Below are positions 17,405-26,150 of a DNA stretch of 64,000 nt, one piece after another. The notes under the pieces are model-generated. The model was given only the letters and a program-made list of their open reading frames with translations. It made no database searches and was not told where the DNA came from. Origin of the DNA: Sphingomonas aliaeris (GTDB lineage Bacteria; Pseudomonadota; Alphaproteobacteria; Sphingomonadales; Sphingomonadaceae); the NCBI RefSeq assembly GCF_016743815.1, contig NZ_CP061035.1, forward strand, positions 2,606,501 through 2,670,500. Reading direction: 5' to 3'. Numbering within the stretch: the stretch's first letter is position 1; each line of letters begins with the position of its first letter. Position numbers and translations under genes: made by a program.

Positions 17405-17884
17405 TTACAGACGGGCAGTCGCTTCGCCCGGAGGTGGTTCGGAAATGAACCCGACCTTCGCGAAACCTGCCATCTGCATCGTGTAGATCGCGCCACCGAT
17501 ACACTGGTAGGGCGTCGCTACGTCACCGCGGATATGCGCTTCCGGCAGTTCGAGCGCAGGATTGCCTACGCCGCCCTGCCGATCGATTTCCGCCTTCAGC
17601 TTCGTTACGGCGCGATCCAGCAGTTCCTGATGCGTCACCCGCGTCATGTTCCAGTAGATTGCGCACTTGCCTTCTTTATCGGTCGTGATCGACAGCGACA
17701 CGTTTTCCGGCTTGGTCGTCGTCGGATCGTACTTCACGCTGGGAAGCTTGACCTTGACGGCCTGGATCGCGACCGGAACCGCGATCAGGAAGATGATCAG
17801 CAGGACGAGCATAACATCGACCAACGGGGTCGTGTTGATGTCCGACATTGGTTTTTCGGTATCACCGCCAGCACTTATTGCCAT
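17405..17884 (-). CDS. exbD: Biopolymer transport protein ExbD (first copy)
   Basis: ExbD/TolR family protein, 159 residues, with TTPLVDVMLVLLIIFLIAVPVAIQAV as the Asp-bearing membrane helix and a periplasmic domain containing two cysteines. Downstream of exbB by 97 bp. Twin ExbD subunits are common in TonB operons of sphingomonads and xanthomonads. Confidence 0.93.
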   Translation of the reverse strand: MAISAGGDTEKPMSDINTTPLVDVMLVLLIIFLIAVPVAIQAVKVKLPSVKYDPTTTKPENVSLSITTDKEGKCAIYWNMTRVTHQELLDRAVTKLKAEIDRQGGVGNPALELPEAHIRGDVATPYQCIGGAIYTMQMAGFAKVGFISEPPPGEATARL

Positions 17885-17981
17885 TGAGGGCTATCCCTAT
17901 GTGTTCAATCGCGCTGCCGGACCGGGTCCTGCAGCGGGGGACCGGGATGCGGGCGGACGCCCGCAACCCCGTGTCCTTCAA

Positions 17982-18764
17982 TTATGCGCGCGGCGTGGTG
18001 CCGGCGGTCGTGGTCGTCGCAGCAGGCTTCACCGCAGCGGCAGGAGCCGCCTTGCGAGCCGTCGGACGAACCGCACCGTTCGATGCCAGGAAGCCGAGCA
18101 CGTCGTTCGAGAAGGCGGCGAGGTCTTCCGCGATCGACTTGTTGCGACGCTGCAGCCAGTTATAGGCAAGCACGGCCGGAACGGCGACGGCGAGGCCGAG
18201 TGCGGTCATGATCAGTGCTTCACCGACCGGGCCGGCAACGGCGTCGATCGATGCCTGACCAGCCGCACCGATCTTGATCAGTGCGCGGTAGATGCCGATA
18301 ACCGTACCGAACAGACCGACGAACGGAGCGACCGAACCCACCGTCGCGAGGAAGGCGAGACCGCCACCCAGCTTCGAGTTGATCGTTGCTTCCGAACGCG
18401 CGAGCGAACCGTGCAGCCAGTCATGCGCTTCGACCGGATCGGTCAGCTGCGTGTGCTGTTCCTGAGCGGCGAGGCCGTCGTCGACGATCTGGCGATAGGC
18501 CGAGTTCTTCTCGAGCTTGGCAGCGCCTTCCTTCAGGTTAGGCGAGCTCCAGAACGTCTGACGCACGCGCTTGGCCTGGTTCATCACCTTCTGCTGTTCG
18601 AACAACTTGGTGAACATGATGTAGAACGACACGATCGACATGAACGCCAGGATGCAGAACACGGTCCAGGCGATAACGCCGCCCTGTTCGAGTGCTTCCC
18701 AGAAACCGTACGGGTTCGAGCCGGCGGCGGGTGCCGCACCGGCGGCGAGAATGGTGGTCATCAT
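17982..18764 (-). CDS. exbB: MotA/TolQ/ExbB proton channel protein
   Basis: Inner membrane stator of the TonB energising complex, 260 residues, three membrane helices: about residues 30-52 (VIAWTVFCILAFMSIVSFYIMF), 135-160 (FLATVGSVAPFVGLFGTVIGIY) and 180-200. The conserved GLFGTVIGIY block is the ExbB/TolQ signature. The C-terminus is an Ala/Lys/Pro-rich tail. Sits between tonB and the exbD pair. Confidence 0.93.
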   Translation of the reverse strand: MMTTILAAGAAPAAGSNPYGFWEALEQGGVIAWTVFCILAFMSIVSFYIMFTKLFEQQKVMNQAKRVRQTFWSSPNLKEGAAKLEKNSAYRQIVDDGLAAQEQHTQLTDPVEAHDWLHGSLARSEATINSKLGGGLAFLATVGSVAPFVGLFGTVIGIYRALIKIGAAGQASIDAVAGPVGEALIMTALGLAVAVPAVLAYNWLQRRNKSIAEDLAAFSNDVLGFLASNGAVRPTARKAAPAAAVKPAATTTTAGTTPRA

Positions 18765-18831
18765 TGCGGTAAATCCCTCTTAGATAGCAGCATATGGATG
18801 GCTGGAGCCCGGCGGGCTCCGGCTGAATTCG

Positions 18832-19501
18832 TCATTCCGGAAGCTTCCAGGTGAAGCGCAGCGTCTTCGTACCACCCGGAACCGGCTGGCCCGCGGCGTT
18901 CAATGCCGGGGTGTACCGACCACGACGCGTCACGAGCGAGCATGCCGTACGGTCGAGCGTCGACGAACCGGAACTGGAGCTGACGCGACAATTCTCGATA
19001 CGACCCTGTGCGTTGACCTCGAAGGTCAGGCCGCTGACGCCCTGTTCCTGATCACGCACGGACGACGGCGGATAGTCGTCATCCGTAATCCACGACTGCG
19101 GATTACCCTTGATACCAGCCGCCTTGCTGATGACCGTCGGCGGAGCCGGCGGTGCTGGCGGAGCCGGCGGCGCCGCGATCGGCACCATCGGCGCAGCCGG
19201 CGGCGGCGTCGTAACCGTCTGCATCACGACCGGCGGACGCGGCGTGTTCACGATCGGCGGCGGGGAAACCACCGGCGGCGGAGGCAGCGGCTGGTCTGGC
19301 GGCGGCGGGGGTGGGGGTTCATCCGGCGGCGGGGGGAGGTGGCTCCTCCACGTCGAACACATCCATCTTCTCCGTCGCCTTCTTCACGTACTTGTACGCG
19401 AGCCCGGTGACGAAGGCATATCCAATAACGGCGTGGATGAGCGCGACGATAACGATCGCGACCACCTTACCACCGCTCATCTTTTGGTCAGCGTAAGCCA
19501 T
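18832..19501 (-). pseudogene. tonB: Energy transducer TonB, frameshifted in a C run
   Basis: TonB links the inner-membrane motor to outer-membrane receptors. The N-terminal part (MAYADQKMSGGKVVAIVIVALIHAVIGYAFV, membrane helix, then DVFDVEEPPPP) is in one frame; the Pro-rich linker and C-terminal domain (GNPQSWITDDDYPPSSVRDQEQGVSGLTFEV...GRYTPALNAAGQPV...FTWKLPE) are in another. The switch is at a run of six G (coding strand C) at 19331-19336: with five, the frame runs through as EEPPPPPPDEPPPPPPP. Reconstructed length is about 222 residues with all expected parts. First gene of the exb operon. Confidence 0.85.
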
Positions 19502-19716
19502 TCAGAAACGACACTCCTCAATCACGGCAACCCCGGCACCGGCCTATTGACCATGATTCCGCCTGCCATGGGCTAGTGTATCCTCGGACAGAGCCCAAAC
19601 CTCTATCGCGGCGTAAACTACGACGCAAACGCTTTGTCGGACGCAACAAACGTACAATCGCGAGGTGGCAGAATTATTTCTGTTTAACCCTGGCACGATC
19701 GCGTAACCTGCGGGGC

Positions 19717-20568
19717 ATGCAGTCGATCCGAAAAATGCTGGCCGTTGCAACCGCCACGCTGGCCTTTGCAACACCAATTGGTGCGCAACCGGCGGTGCAG
19801 TCGCAGGCCCAATCCGGTCCGCAGCTCGCCGCCCCCCTGCCCCCGCCGCCATATGCACCGTTCGCCGATCTGGTGCTCGACGCGCCGGTCATCGTCGATG
19901 CGGCGATTCGCAGCACCACGCGAATCAAGGGTCCCGAGGCCGCGAACGTCCCCCCCGGCCTGGCGCGTCTGTATGTCGAGGCCGATATCCAGTCGCTGAT
20001 TCGTGGCCCCGCCGCGATGCCGCTGCGCATCGGTTATCTGCTCGACGTCCGCCCCGATGCGCGCGGGCGGCTGCCCAATCTCCGCAAGCTGCGCGTGCTG
20101 CTGTTCGCCCGCCCGGTGGCGGGGAACGATGCGCAGATCCAGTTGATCCGCCCGGATGCGCAGCGCGACTGGACCCCCGCCGCGGACGCGCTCACCCGCC
20201 GGATCACGACCGAAGTGCTGGCGGCCGACGCGCCGCCAAGCATCACAGGGCTTGGCAACAGCTTCCACACGCCCGGCGCGCTGCCCGGCGAAGGCGAGAC
20301 GCAGATCTTCCTGATCACGGCCGATGCGCGCCCGGTTTCGCTCAGCATCGTCACGCAACCCGCGGGAACGAAGCGCTGGGTCGTCTCGCTCAGCGACGTG
20401 GTGGACCAGGCGGCGCGGCCACCGGAACGCGACACCTTGTTATGGTATCGCCTCGCCTGCTTCCTGCCGCCCGCTTTGCCCGGCACGGCGGAACCGCAGG
20501 CGGCGGAGGATTATCGCTTCGTGCTCGACTCGCTCGGCTCCTGCGACCGGGGAAGCCCCCCGGCCTGA
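19717..20568 (+). CDS. Hypothetical exported protein
   Basis: Protein of 283 residues with a signal peptide ending TPIGAQP and a Pro-rich segment (APLPPPPYAPFADLVLDAPV). No family recognised. The mature part looks like a mixed alpha/beta domain with two late cysteines. ATG at 19717 gives a proper signal peptide. Its last 58 bases overlap the convergent gene at 20511-20903. Confidence 0.7.
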   Translation: MQSIRKMLAVATATLAFATPIGAQPAVQSQAQSGPQLAAPLPPPPYAPFADLVLDAPVIVDAAIRSTTRIKGPEAANVPPGLARLYVEADIQSLIRGPAAMPLRIGYLLDVRPDARGRLPNLRKLRVLLFARPVAGNDAQIQLIRPDAQRDWTPAADALTRRITTEVLAADAPPSITGLGNSFHTPGALPGEGETQIFLITADARPVSLSIVTQPAGTKRWVVSLSDVVDQAARPPERDTLLWYRLACFLPPALPGTAEPQAAEDYRFVLDSLGSCDRGSPPA

Positions 20569-20903
20569 CCGTTCGCGGTCAGCGCCAGGATCTGGCCAGT
20601 GGTCGATCCGGCGCCAGCGAGGAACCGCGCGGCCGATACACTGTCTGCTGGCGCACCATCGATACCCACGTCCAGCGCCCCGATTCGCCGCTCCGGCCCG
20701 AGTTCGATCGCGAGCGCACCGATTGCGGCGAGCATCATCGCCCGGTCGACGGATGCGGAGGTGCTATCCACGACCACCAGCGTAAACGCCTTCGTTCCCT
20801 CGCGGACTCGGTCGATCGCGGATGCCGGCCCGTCCGTCATGTAAACGATCGCCACGCCTTCATCGCGCGCGAACGCCTCGGCCATCAGGTCCGCCAGCGT
20901 CAT
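20511..20903 (-). CDS. Hypothetical protein, Rossmann-like fragment, coupled to folB
   Basis: Protein of 130 residues starting MTLADLMAEAFARDEGVAIVYMTDG and rich in Ala/Gly/Val, resembling the C-terminal part of a nucleotide-binding fold (ARFLAGAGSTTGQILALTANGQ) but with no full motif. The ATG overlaps the folB stop (ATGA), so it is translated with folB. Possibly a pterin-related partner; function not known. Confidence 0.6.
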   Translation of the reverse strand: MTLADLMAEAFARDEGVAIVYMTDGPASAIDRVREGTKAFTLVVVDSTSASVDRAMMLAAIGALAIELGPERRIGALDVGIDGAPADSVSAARFLAGAGSTTGQILALTANGQAGGLPRSQEPSESSTKR

Positions 20904-21292
20904 CGCCGGTGGCGGCGCAACGTCATTCCGATCGCCTCGCCCGCTTCGGAAATGGCCAGCTTGACGATCTTCACCTCGACCCACGTCACGCGATCGTCCT
21001 GCAGGAACAACGTCTCGCAGATATGATCGGCGACGCCCTCGATCAGCGTGAAATGCACGCCCTCGGGAAGCGCGGTCGTCGCCGAGTGTTTCAGATCGAG
21101 ATAGTTTTTCGACGCGGACAGCGGCGTATCCGGCGCGAATCGGTCCGGGCAGGTCATCCCCAGCGTGATCGATATGCGCAACGGCTGCGGCAGATGCGTT
21201 TCCTCGGAATAAATTCCGGTGAGCACCTGGACTTCGAGATCGTGCACTTCGAGCGTGAGACTGTCGTCCAAACCCGGATATTCCTTTCGCAA
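20900..21292 (-). CDS. folB: Dihydroneopterin aldolase
   Basis: Folate-pathway enzyme converting dihydroneopterin to 6-hydroxymethyl-dihydropterin, 130 residues, normal length. Seen are LEVHDLEVQVLTGIYSEET, KNYLDLKHS and FTLIEGVADHICETLF, the standard FolB core including the conserved Glu of the pterin pocket. Operon with the following hypothetical gene. Confidence 0.9.
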   Translation of the reverse strand: MRKEYPGLDDSLTLEVHDLEVQVLTGIYSEETHLPQPLRISITLGMTCPDRFAPDTPLSASKNYLDLKHSATTALPEGVHFTLIEGVADHICETLFLQDDRVTWVEVKIVKLAISEAGEAIGMTLRRHRR

Positions 21293-21475
21293 TCGCCCCG
21301 CCCGCGCCGCCTGTGCGGGCCGGGACCGTCAAAGCCGCGCCATAGCAGAAGCGCGGCCGCGGGAAAGGCGCACCGCGGGCCTGCGGGTGCCATTCCGCTT
21401 GGCCTCTCCCCCCACACCCTCCTAAATCGCGCATCCCGCGCGGCGTTCGGCTGTGCGGAACGCGAAGGGTTTGCC

Positions 21476-21985
21476 GTGCAGATCGTGCCGATTGCCGATG
21501 TGTCCGCGGATGCGGTCGAACAGTTGCTGGATCGCGCCTTCGGTTCCGCCCGCCGCGCCCGCACCGCGTATCGCATCCGCGAGGGCATGGACGCGCTGCC
21601 GGCGTTCAGCTTTGCCGGGGTCGAGGACGGAACGCTGATCGGGACGATCCAATGCTGGCCGATCGCGCTCGATACGGATGACGGACGAAGCCTTCCGCTG
21701 ATCATGCTCGGCCCGGTGGCGATCGAGCCGCTGCGTCAACAGGGTGGGCTTGGCCGGTCGTTGACCGCGCATGCGCTCGCCGCGATCGATGCGGACAGCG
21801 CCGCGCCCGCGGTCATGCTGATCGGCGATCCCGAATATTACGGACGCTTCTTCGGTTTCACGGCGACGGCGACCGCCGCGTGGCGCGTTCCCGGCCCGGT
21901 CGAACGCCACCGCTTGCTCGCGCGCGGAGCGGATGTGCCCGATGCCGCCGGTATGCTGGGGCCACGCGTTCCGGCCTGTACCTGA
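21476..21985 (+). CDS. GNAT family N-acetyltransferase
   Basis: Acetyl-CoA-dependent acyltransferase of the COG3153 type, 169 residues. The acetyl-CoA binding segment is PLRQQGGLGRSLTAHAL, preceded by LIMLGPVAIEP; GDPEYYGRFFGFTA is typical of this subgroup. GTG at 21476 is preceded by AAGGG at good distance. Substrate unknown. Confidence 0.82.
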   Translation: MQIVPIADVSADAVEQLLDRAFGSARRARTAYRIREGMDALPAFSFAGVEDGTLIGTIQCWPIALDTDDGRSLPLIMLGPVAIEPLRQQGGLGRSLTAHALAAIDADSAAPAVMLIGDPEYYGRFFGFTATATAAWRVPGPVERHRLLARGADVPDAAGMLGPRVPACT

Positions 21986-22053
21986 CACGCCGCGACCGTC
22001 GTCACCCTTTGGCGACTCTTGCGGCCTGGCGGCACCGCGCCTACCGGTTCGAT

Positions 22054-22620
22054 ATGCCGATGCCCCCCCTTCCCGATCTGTCCTCCCTTTCGCTCGCCGA
22101 CATTGCCCGGCTGGCGGAGGAGAATCGCCTACCGCCGGTAGAACGCTGGAATCCCACGCATTGCGGTGACAGCGAAATGCGGATCGCGCGCGACGGCACA
22201 TGGTTTCACCAGGGATCGCCGATCGGGCGCCCGGCGATGGTCCGATTGTTCTCGACGATCCTGCGGCGCGAACCCGATGGCGGCTACGTGCTCGTCACGC
22301 CGGTCGAGAAACTGGATATCGCCGTCGAGGATGCGCCGTTTCAGGCCGTCGAGGTGAAGATCGAGGGCGAGGGCCAAGGCACCACGCTCGCCTTCCGCCT
22401 GAACACCGGCGACATCGTGACCGCCGGCGCCGAGCATCCGCTGCGCTTCGAATCGACCGACGAAGGCCCCCGCCCCTATCTGCACGTCCGCGGCGGGCTG
22501 GAGGCATTGGTCGCGCGGCCGGTCTATTACGAACTCGCCACGCTGGCGCTGGCCGGCGACGATCAACCGCCCGGCATCTGGAGTGCGGGCGCCTTCTTCC
22601 CGCTGGAAAATAAGGCGTGA
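22054..22620 (+). CDS. DUF1285 domain protein
   Basis: Protein of 188 residues matching DUF1285: NRLPPVERWNPTHCGDSEMRIARDGTWFHQGSPIGRPAMVRLFSTILRR is the family core. Cytosolic, function unknown. Its stop overlaps the Nudix start (GTGA-type overlap), and the CCA-adding enzyme follows, so these three form an operon. Confidence 0.88.
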   Translation: MPMPPLPDLSSLSLADIARLAEENRLPPVERWNPTHCGDSEMRIARDGTWFHQGSPIGRPAMVRLFSTILRREPDGGYVLVTPVEKLDIAVEDAPFQAVEVKIEGEGQGTTLAFRLNTGDIVTAGAEHPLRFESTDEGPRPYLHVRGGLEALVARPVYYELATLALAGDDQPPGIWSAGAFFPLENKA

Positions 22621-23216
22621 CGCTGGCCGAACGGCTGTTTCACGCACTGGAAACCGGGAATGCTGCCGACCCCGTTCTGCTTACCGGCGATCATGTCGAC
22701 GGGGATGCGGTGATGGACGCGCCGATGCAGGCCGCCGTGCTGATCGCGGTGACGGATCGCGCCAATCCGGGTGTCCTTCTGACACGGCGTACCGATACGC
22801 TGAGCAAGCATCCCGGACAGGTCGCCTTTCCGGGCGGGCGGATCGACCCCGGCGATAGCGGACCGGTCGCCGCCGCGCTGCGCGAGGCGGAGGAGGAGAT
22901 CGCACTCCCGGTCGAAGCGGTGACGGTCGTCGGCATCGCGGATCGCTATCGCACGATCACCGGGTTCGAGGTGACGCCCGTTGTCGGCGTGATCCCGCCC
23001 GATCTGGTGCTGACGCCAAGCGAGGCCGAGGTGGCGGCGGTGTTCGAAGTGCCGCTGGACTTCATCCTCGACGGCGCGAATCATCTCGAGGCTTCGGTGG
23101 AGTTTCAGGGCCGTAACCGGCACTATTACGAGATACTATGGGGCGGGCACCGCATCTGGGGCGCGACTGCAGCGATGATCGTCAACCTTTCGCGGCGGCT
23201 ACGATGGACCAGTTGA
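22617..23216 (+). CDS. CoA pyrophosphatase, Nudix family
   Basis: Nudix hydrolase of 199 residues, CoA pyrophosphatase type. The Nudix box reads FPGGRIDPGDSGPVAAALREAEEEIAL, containing the REAEEE metal site, and HPGQVAFPGG just before is characteristic of the CoA-cleaving subgroup. Starts in overlap with DUF1285 and overlaps the next gene by 13 bp. Confidence 0.88.
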   Translation: MTLAERLFHALETGNAADPVLLTGDHVDGDAVMDAPMQAAVLIAVTDRANPGVLLTRRTDTLSKHPGQVAFPGGRIDPGDSGPVAAALREAEEEIALPVEAVTVVGIADRYRTITGFEVTPVVGVIPPDLVLTPSEAEVAAVFEVPLDFILDGANHLEASVEFQGRNRHYYEILWGGHRIWGATAAMIVNLSRRLRWTS

Positions 23217-24403
23217 TTTCCGCCGATGCCGCATTCCTGCACCGCGATGGCCTTTCCGCGCTGACCGAGGCGCTCGGCGCGGCGCGTGGCGAGGTGCGGT
23301 TCGTCGGCGGAATCGTGCGCGATACGCTGATCGGGATCGACGCGGCGGATGTCGATCTGGCGACGGTGCATCAGCCGGAGGACGTGATCCACGCGGTGAA
23401 GCGCGCCGGGATCAAGGTCGTGCCGACCGGCCTCGCGCACGGCACGGTGACCGCGATCCTGCCGTCCGGCCCGGTCGAGGTGACGACGCTGCGCCGCGAC
23501 GTATCGACCGATGGCCGTCATGCGATCGTCGCCTTCACCGACGACTGGCGCGAGGATGCCGCACGGCGGGATTTCACGATCAACGCGCTATACGCCGATC
23601 CGGTATCGCTGAAAGTGATCGATTATTTCGGCGGCCTGGACGACCTCGCGGCGGGCCGGGTGCGTTTCATCGGCGATCCCTTACAGCGTATCGCGGAGGA
23701 TCATCTGCGCATCCTGCGCTTCTTCCGCTTCCATGCGCGTTTCGGCGACGTGCCCGATGCCGAGGGTCTGGCCGCCTGTCGGGACCGCGCCAACGATCTG
23801 ATGGCACTGTCGCGCGAACGGATCGCGGCCGAACTGCTGAAACTGCTCGTCGCGAAACATGCGCCGCGCGTCGTGGCGCTGATGATCGATTCCGGCATCT
23901 TCCGCCCCGTATTGCCCGAGATCGACACAGCCGATCGTCTGGTCGCGCTGGCAGCGCGGGAGGCGGAGGCCGGGATCGCGCCCGATCCGATCCGCCGCCT
24001 CGCCGCGTTGCTGCCGCGCGATGCCGCTCTGGCGGAGGATGTCGGTGCGCGGCTGCGGCTGTCGAACGTGGACCGTCGTCGCTTGATCGCCGCTACCGAA
24101 CCGGATGCGGGGGACGAGGCCCGCGCGCTGCACTATCGGCTGGGCGAGACGTTGGCGGCGGATCGTCTGCTGCTGTCCGATCGCCCGATCGACGACGCCC
24201 GCGCGCTGACCGGGTTCACCACGCAGAACTTCCCGATCAAGGGCGGCGACCTCGTCGCGCGCGGGGTCGGCAAGGGGCCGGACGTGGCGCGCCTGTTGCG
24301 CGTGGTGGAAAGCCAGTGGGTTGCCGAGGGCTTTCCCGATGCCGAACGGACCAACGCGATTGCCGACGCGGCGGTCGCTCAGTGGTTGGTGGCGAGCAGG
24401 TAG
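23204..24403 (+). CDS. cca: CCA tRNA nucleotidyltransferase / poly(A) polymerase family
   Basis: Template-independent nucleotidyltransferase adding or repairing the tRNA 3' CCA, 399 residues. Motifs: FVGGIVRD, DAADVDLAT (metal Asp pair), ARRDFTINALY and LRILRFFRFHARFG. No HD domain is seen. Length and order fit class II CCA enzymes of alphaproteobacteria. Terminal 25 bp overlap the convergent GGDEF/EAL gene. Confidence 0.9.
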   Translation: MDQLISADAAFLHRDGLSALTEALGAARGEVRFVGGIVRDTLIGIDAADVDLATVHQPEDVIHAVKRAGIKVVPTGLAHGTVTAILPSGPVEVTTLRRDVSTDGRHAIVAFTDDWREDAARRDFTINALYADPVSLKVIDYFGGLDDLAAGRVRFIGDPLQRIAEDHLRILRFFRFHARFGDVPDAEGLAACRDRANDLMALSRERIAAELLKLLVAKHAPRVVALMIDSGIFRPVLPEIDTADRLVALAAREAEAGIAPDPIRRLAALLPRDAALAEDVGARLRLSNVDRRRLIAATEPDAGDEARALHYRLGETLAADRLLLSDRPIDDARALTGFTTQNFPIKGGDLVARGVGKGPDVARLLRVVESQWVAEGFPDAERTNAIADAAVAQWLVASR

Positions 24404-26094
24404 GTGTAGGCAGCGTCCGCCTCCAGCGGTCGCGCGAAACTATAGCCCTGTCCGTAGGTGCAGCCGAGCGCGGCGAGCGTCTGGGCGAGTTCGTTCGTCT
24501 CGATCCCCTCCGCCGTGGTCTTCATGCCCAGGGCGGATGCGAGGCTCAGGATCGCGCGGACGATCGACACCTTGTCGCGATCGGCCAGCATGCCGGTGAT
24601 GAAGCTGCGATCGATCTTCAGCACGTCGATCGGCAGCTTCTGGAGATAGGCGAGGTTCGAATAACCGGTGCCGAAATCGTCCATCGCGATCGTCGTGCCC
24701 AGCCCCTTCAGCGCATGCATGATCGCCGCGATGCGATCCGGGTCAGTCACCAGCGCGCTTTCGGTCAGTTCCAGCGTGAAGCGCCGCCCGTCGAGACCGT
24801 TCGCGCTCAGCGCACGCTCAACCAGGATCGGAATGCGATCACGCTGCAACTGGATCGCGGACAAATTGACGGCCAGCTTCACGCCGCAATCGCCGCCGAA
24901 TCTGGTATCCCAACCAGCCAGCGTCGTCGCCGCCTCGTCGATCGCCCAGCGCCCGAGCGGTACGATCAGCCCCGATTCTTCGGCCACGGGAATGAAATCG
25001 TTCGGGGAATGCGCGCGTCCATCCTCGTCGGTCCAGCGCGCGAGCGATTCGAATGCGACGATTCGCCCCGTCGCGAGATCGCAGATCGGCTGGTAGGTCA
25101 GCCGCATCATCCCGTTCTCGATCGCGCGGCGCAGCGCGGTTTCCATGCCGAACTGTTCGCGCGCGATATCGAATTGCTGGATCTGATAGGCTTCGGGGCG
25201 ACCGCTGATCTTCGAGCGTTTCACTGCAAACTGCGCGTGCCGGATCAATTCCTCAGCATCGTCCATCTCGGTCGATCCGAACGCGATCCCGATCGAACAG
25301 GACACCTTGATCTCGAAATCCGTCAGGCGGAAGGGCGTGGCCAGCGCGCCTTCGATCCGCTTGGCGACATGCTGCGCATCGCCCGGCCCGTCCTCCAGCG
25401 TCAGCAGGATGCCGAATTCATCGCCCCCCGTCCGCGCCAGCACATCGTGGGCGCGCAAGGCCCCCTTCAGCCGGCGCGCGAGCGTGATGAGCAATTCGTC
25501 CCCCGCCATCGACCCCAGGCACGCATTGACGCGGCTGAAGCGATCGAGATCCAGCACCATCACCGCATAGGAGGCACGTTCGGCCGGAACCGCCATCAGC
25601 CCCTCGAGCCGATCGGAGAACCCGGCGCGGTTCGGCAGCCCGGTCAGGCTGTCCGTCATCATCTCGCGGCGAAGATTGTGTTCGGTGCGCAGTTCGGACG
25701 TGTGATCGACGAAGGTCACCAGGCACCGGCGCAGCTCGTTCCGCTGCACCCGCGCGATCGTGACGCGGTAATGCCGGCAGTCGATACTCTCGCCGAACGC
25801 CCAGTCGCATTCCCGTTGCAGCGAGTCGCTGTCCAGGAAGTCGGCGATCTCGGCCCCGAAAATCTCGATGAACGGCGACTGATCCGAAGACACGCCAAGT
25901 CCCGCCAGCCGGAACCGGTCGTTATGCGCGTGCAGGACAAAGACCTGATCGACATGGGTAATGATCGCCGCGGGGATCGGCAGCAAGTTGATCGTCGCCG
26001 TGGAGATCGCCTGATCGGGCGCATAGGGCGCCGGGCCGTCCACGGGCGTGGGCAGCTTCTTGCGGAACAGGTTCAGTGGCCTTGGCGTCACCAT
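24379..26094 (-). CDS. PAS-like/GGDEF/EAL protein (c-di-GMP turnover)
   Basis: Bifunctional-type diguanylate cyclase/phosphodiesterase of 571 residues, no membrane segment. Order: PAS-like sensor (about 30-140), GGDEF domain with TGGDEFGIL and an I-site RAHD five residues before it, then an EAL domain with AFESLARW (ESL variant of EAL), NLSAIQLQ, DDFGTGYSNL, KIDRSFI, TAEGIET and QGYSFARPL. Both catalytic sites look complete, so net activity cannot be predicted. Controls motility/biofilm switching in most bacteria. Confidence 0.93.
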   Translation of the reverse strand: MVTPRPLNLFRKKLPTPVDGPAPYAPDQAISTATINLLPIPAAIITHVDQVFVLHAHNDRFRLAGLGVSSDQSPFIEIFGAEIADFLDSDSLQRECDWAFGESIDCRHYRVTIARVQRNELRRCLVTFVDHTSELRTEHNLRREMMTDSLTGLPNRAGFSDRLEGLMAVPAERASYAVMVLDLDRFSRVNACLGSMAGDELLITLARRLKGALRAHDVLARTGGDEFGILLTLEDGPGDAQHVAKRIEGALATPFRLTDFEIKVSCSIGIAFGSTEMDDAEELIRHAQFAVKRSKISGRPEAYQIQQFDIAREQFGMETALRRAIENGMMRLTYQPICDLATGRIVAFESLARWTDEDGRAHSPNDFIPVAEESGLIVPLGRWAIDEAATTLAGWDTRFGGDCGVKLAVNLSAIQLQRDRIPILVERALSANGLDGRRFTLELTESALVTDPDRIAAIMHALKGLGTTIAMDDFGTGYSNLAYLQKLPIDVLKIDRSFITGMLADRDKVSIVRAILSLASALGMKTTAEGIETNELAQTLAALGCTYGQGYSFARPLEADAAYTYLLATNH

Positions 26095-26150
26095 TACACT
26101 TGAGCGGTAAGCTAACTTAGTTAAGGCCCGCTAAAGCCCGGTTCATTCCG

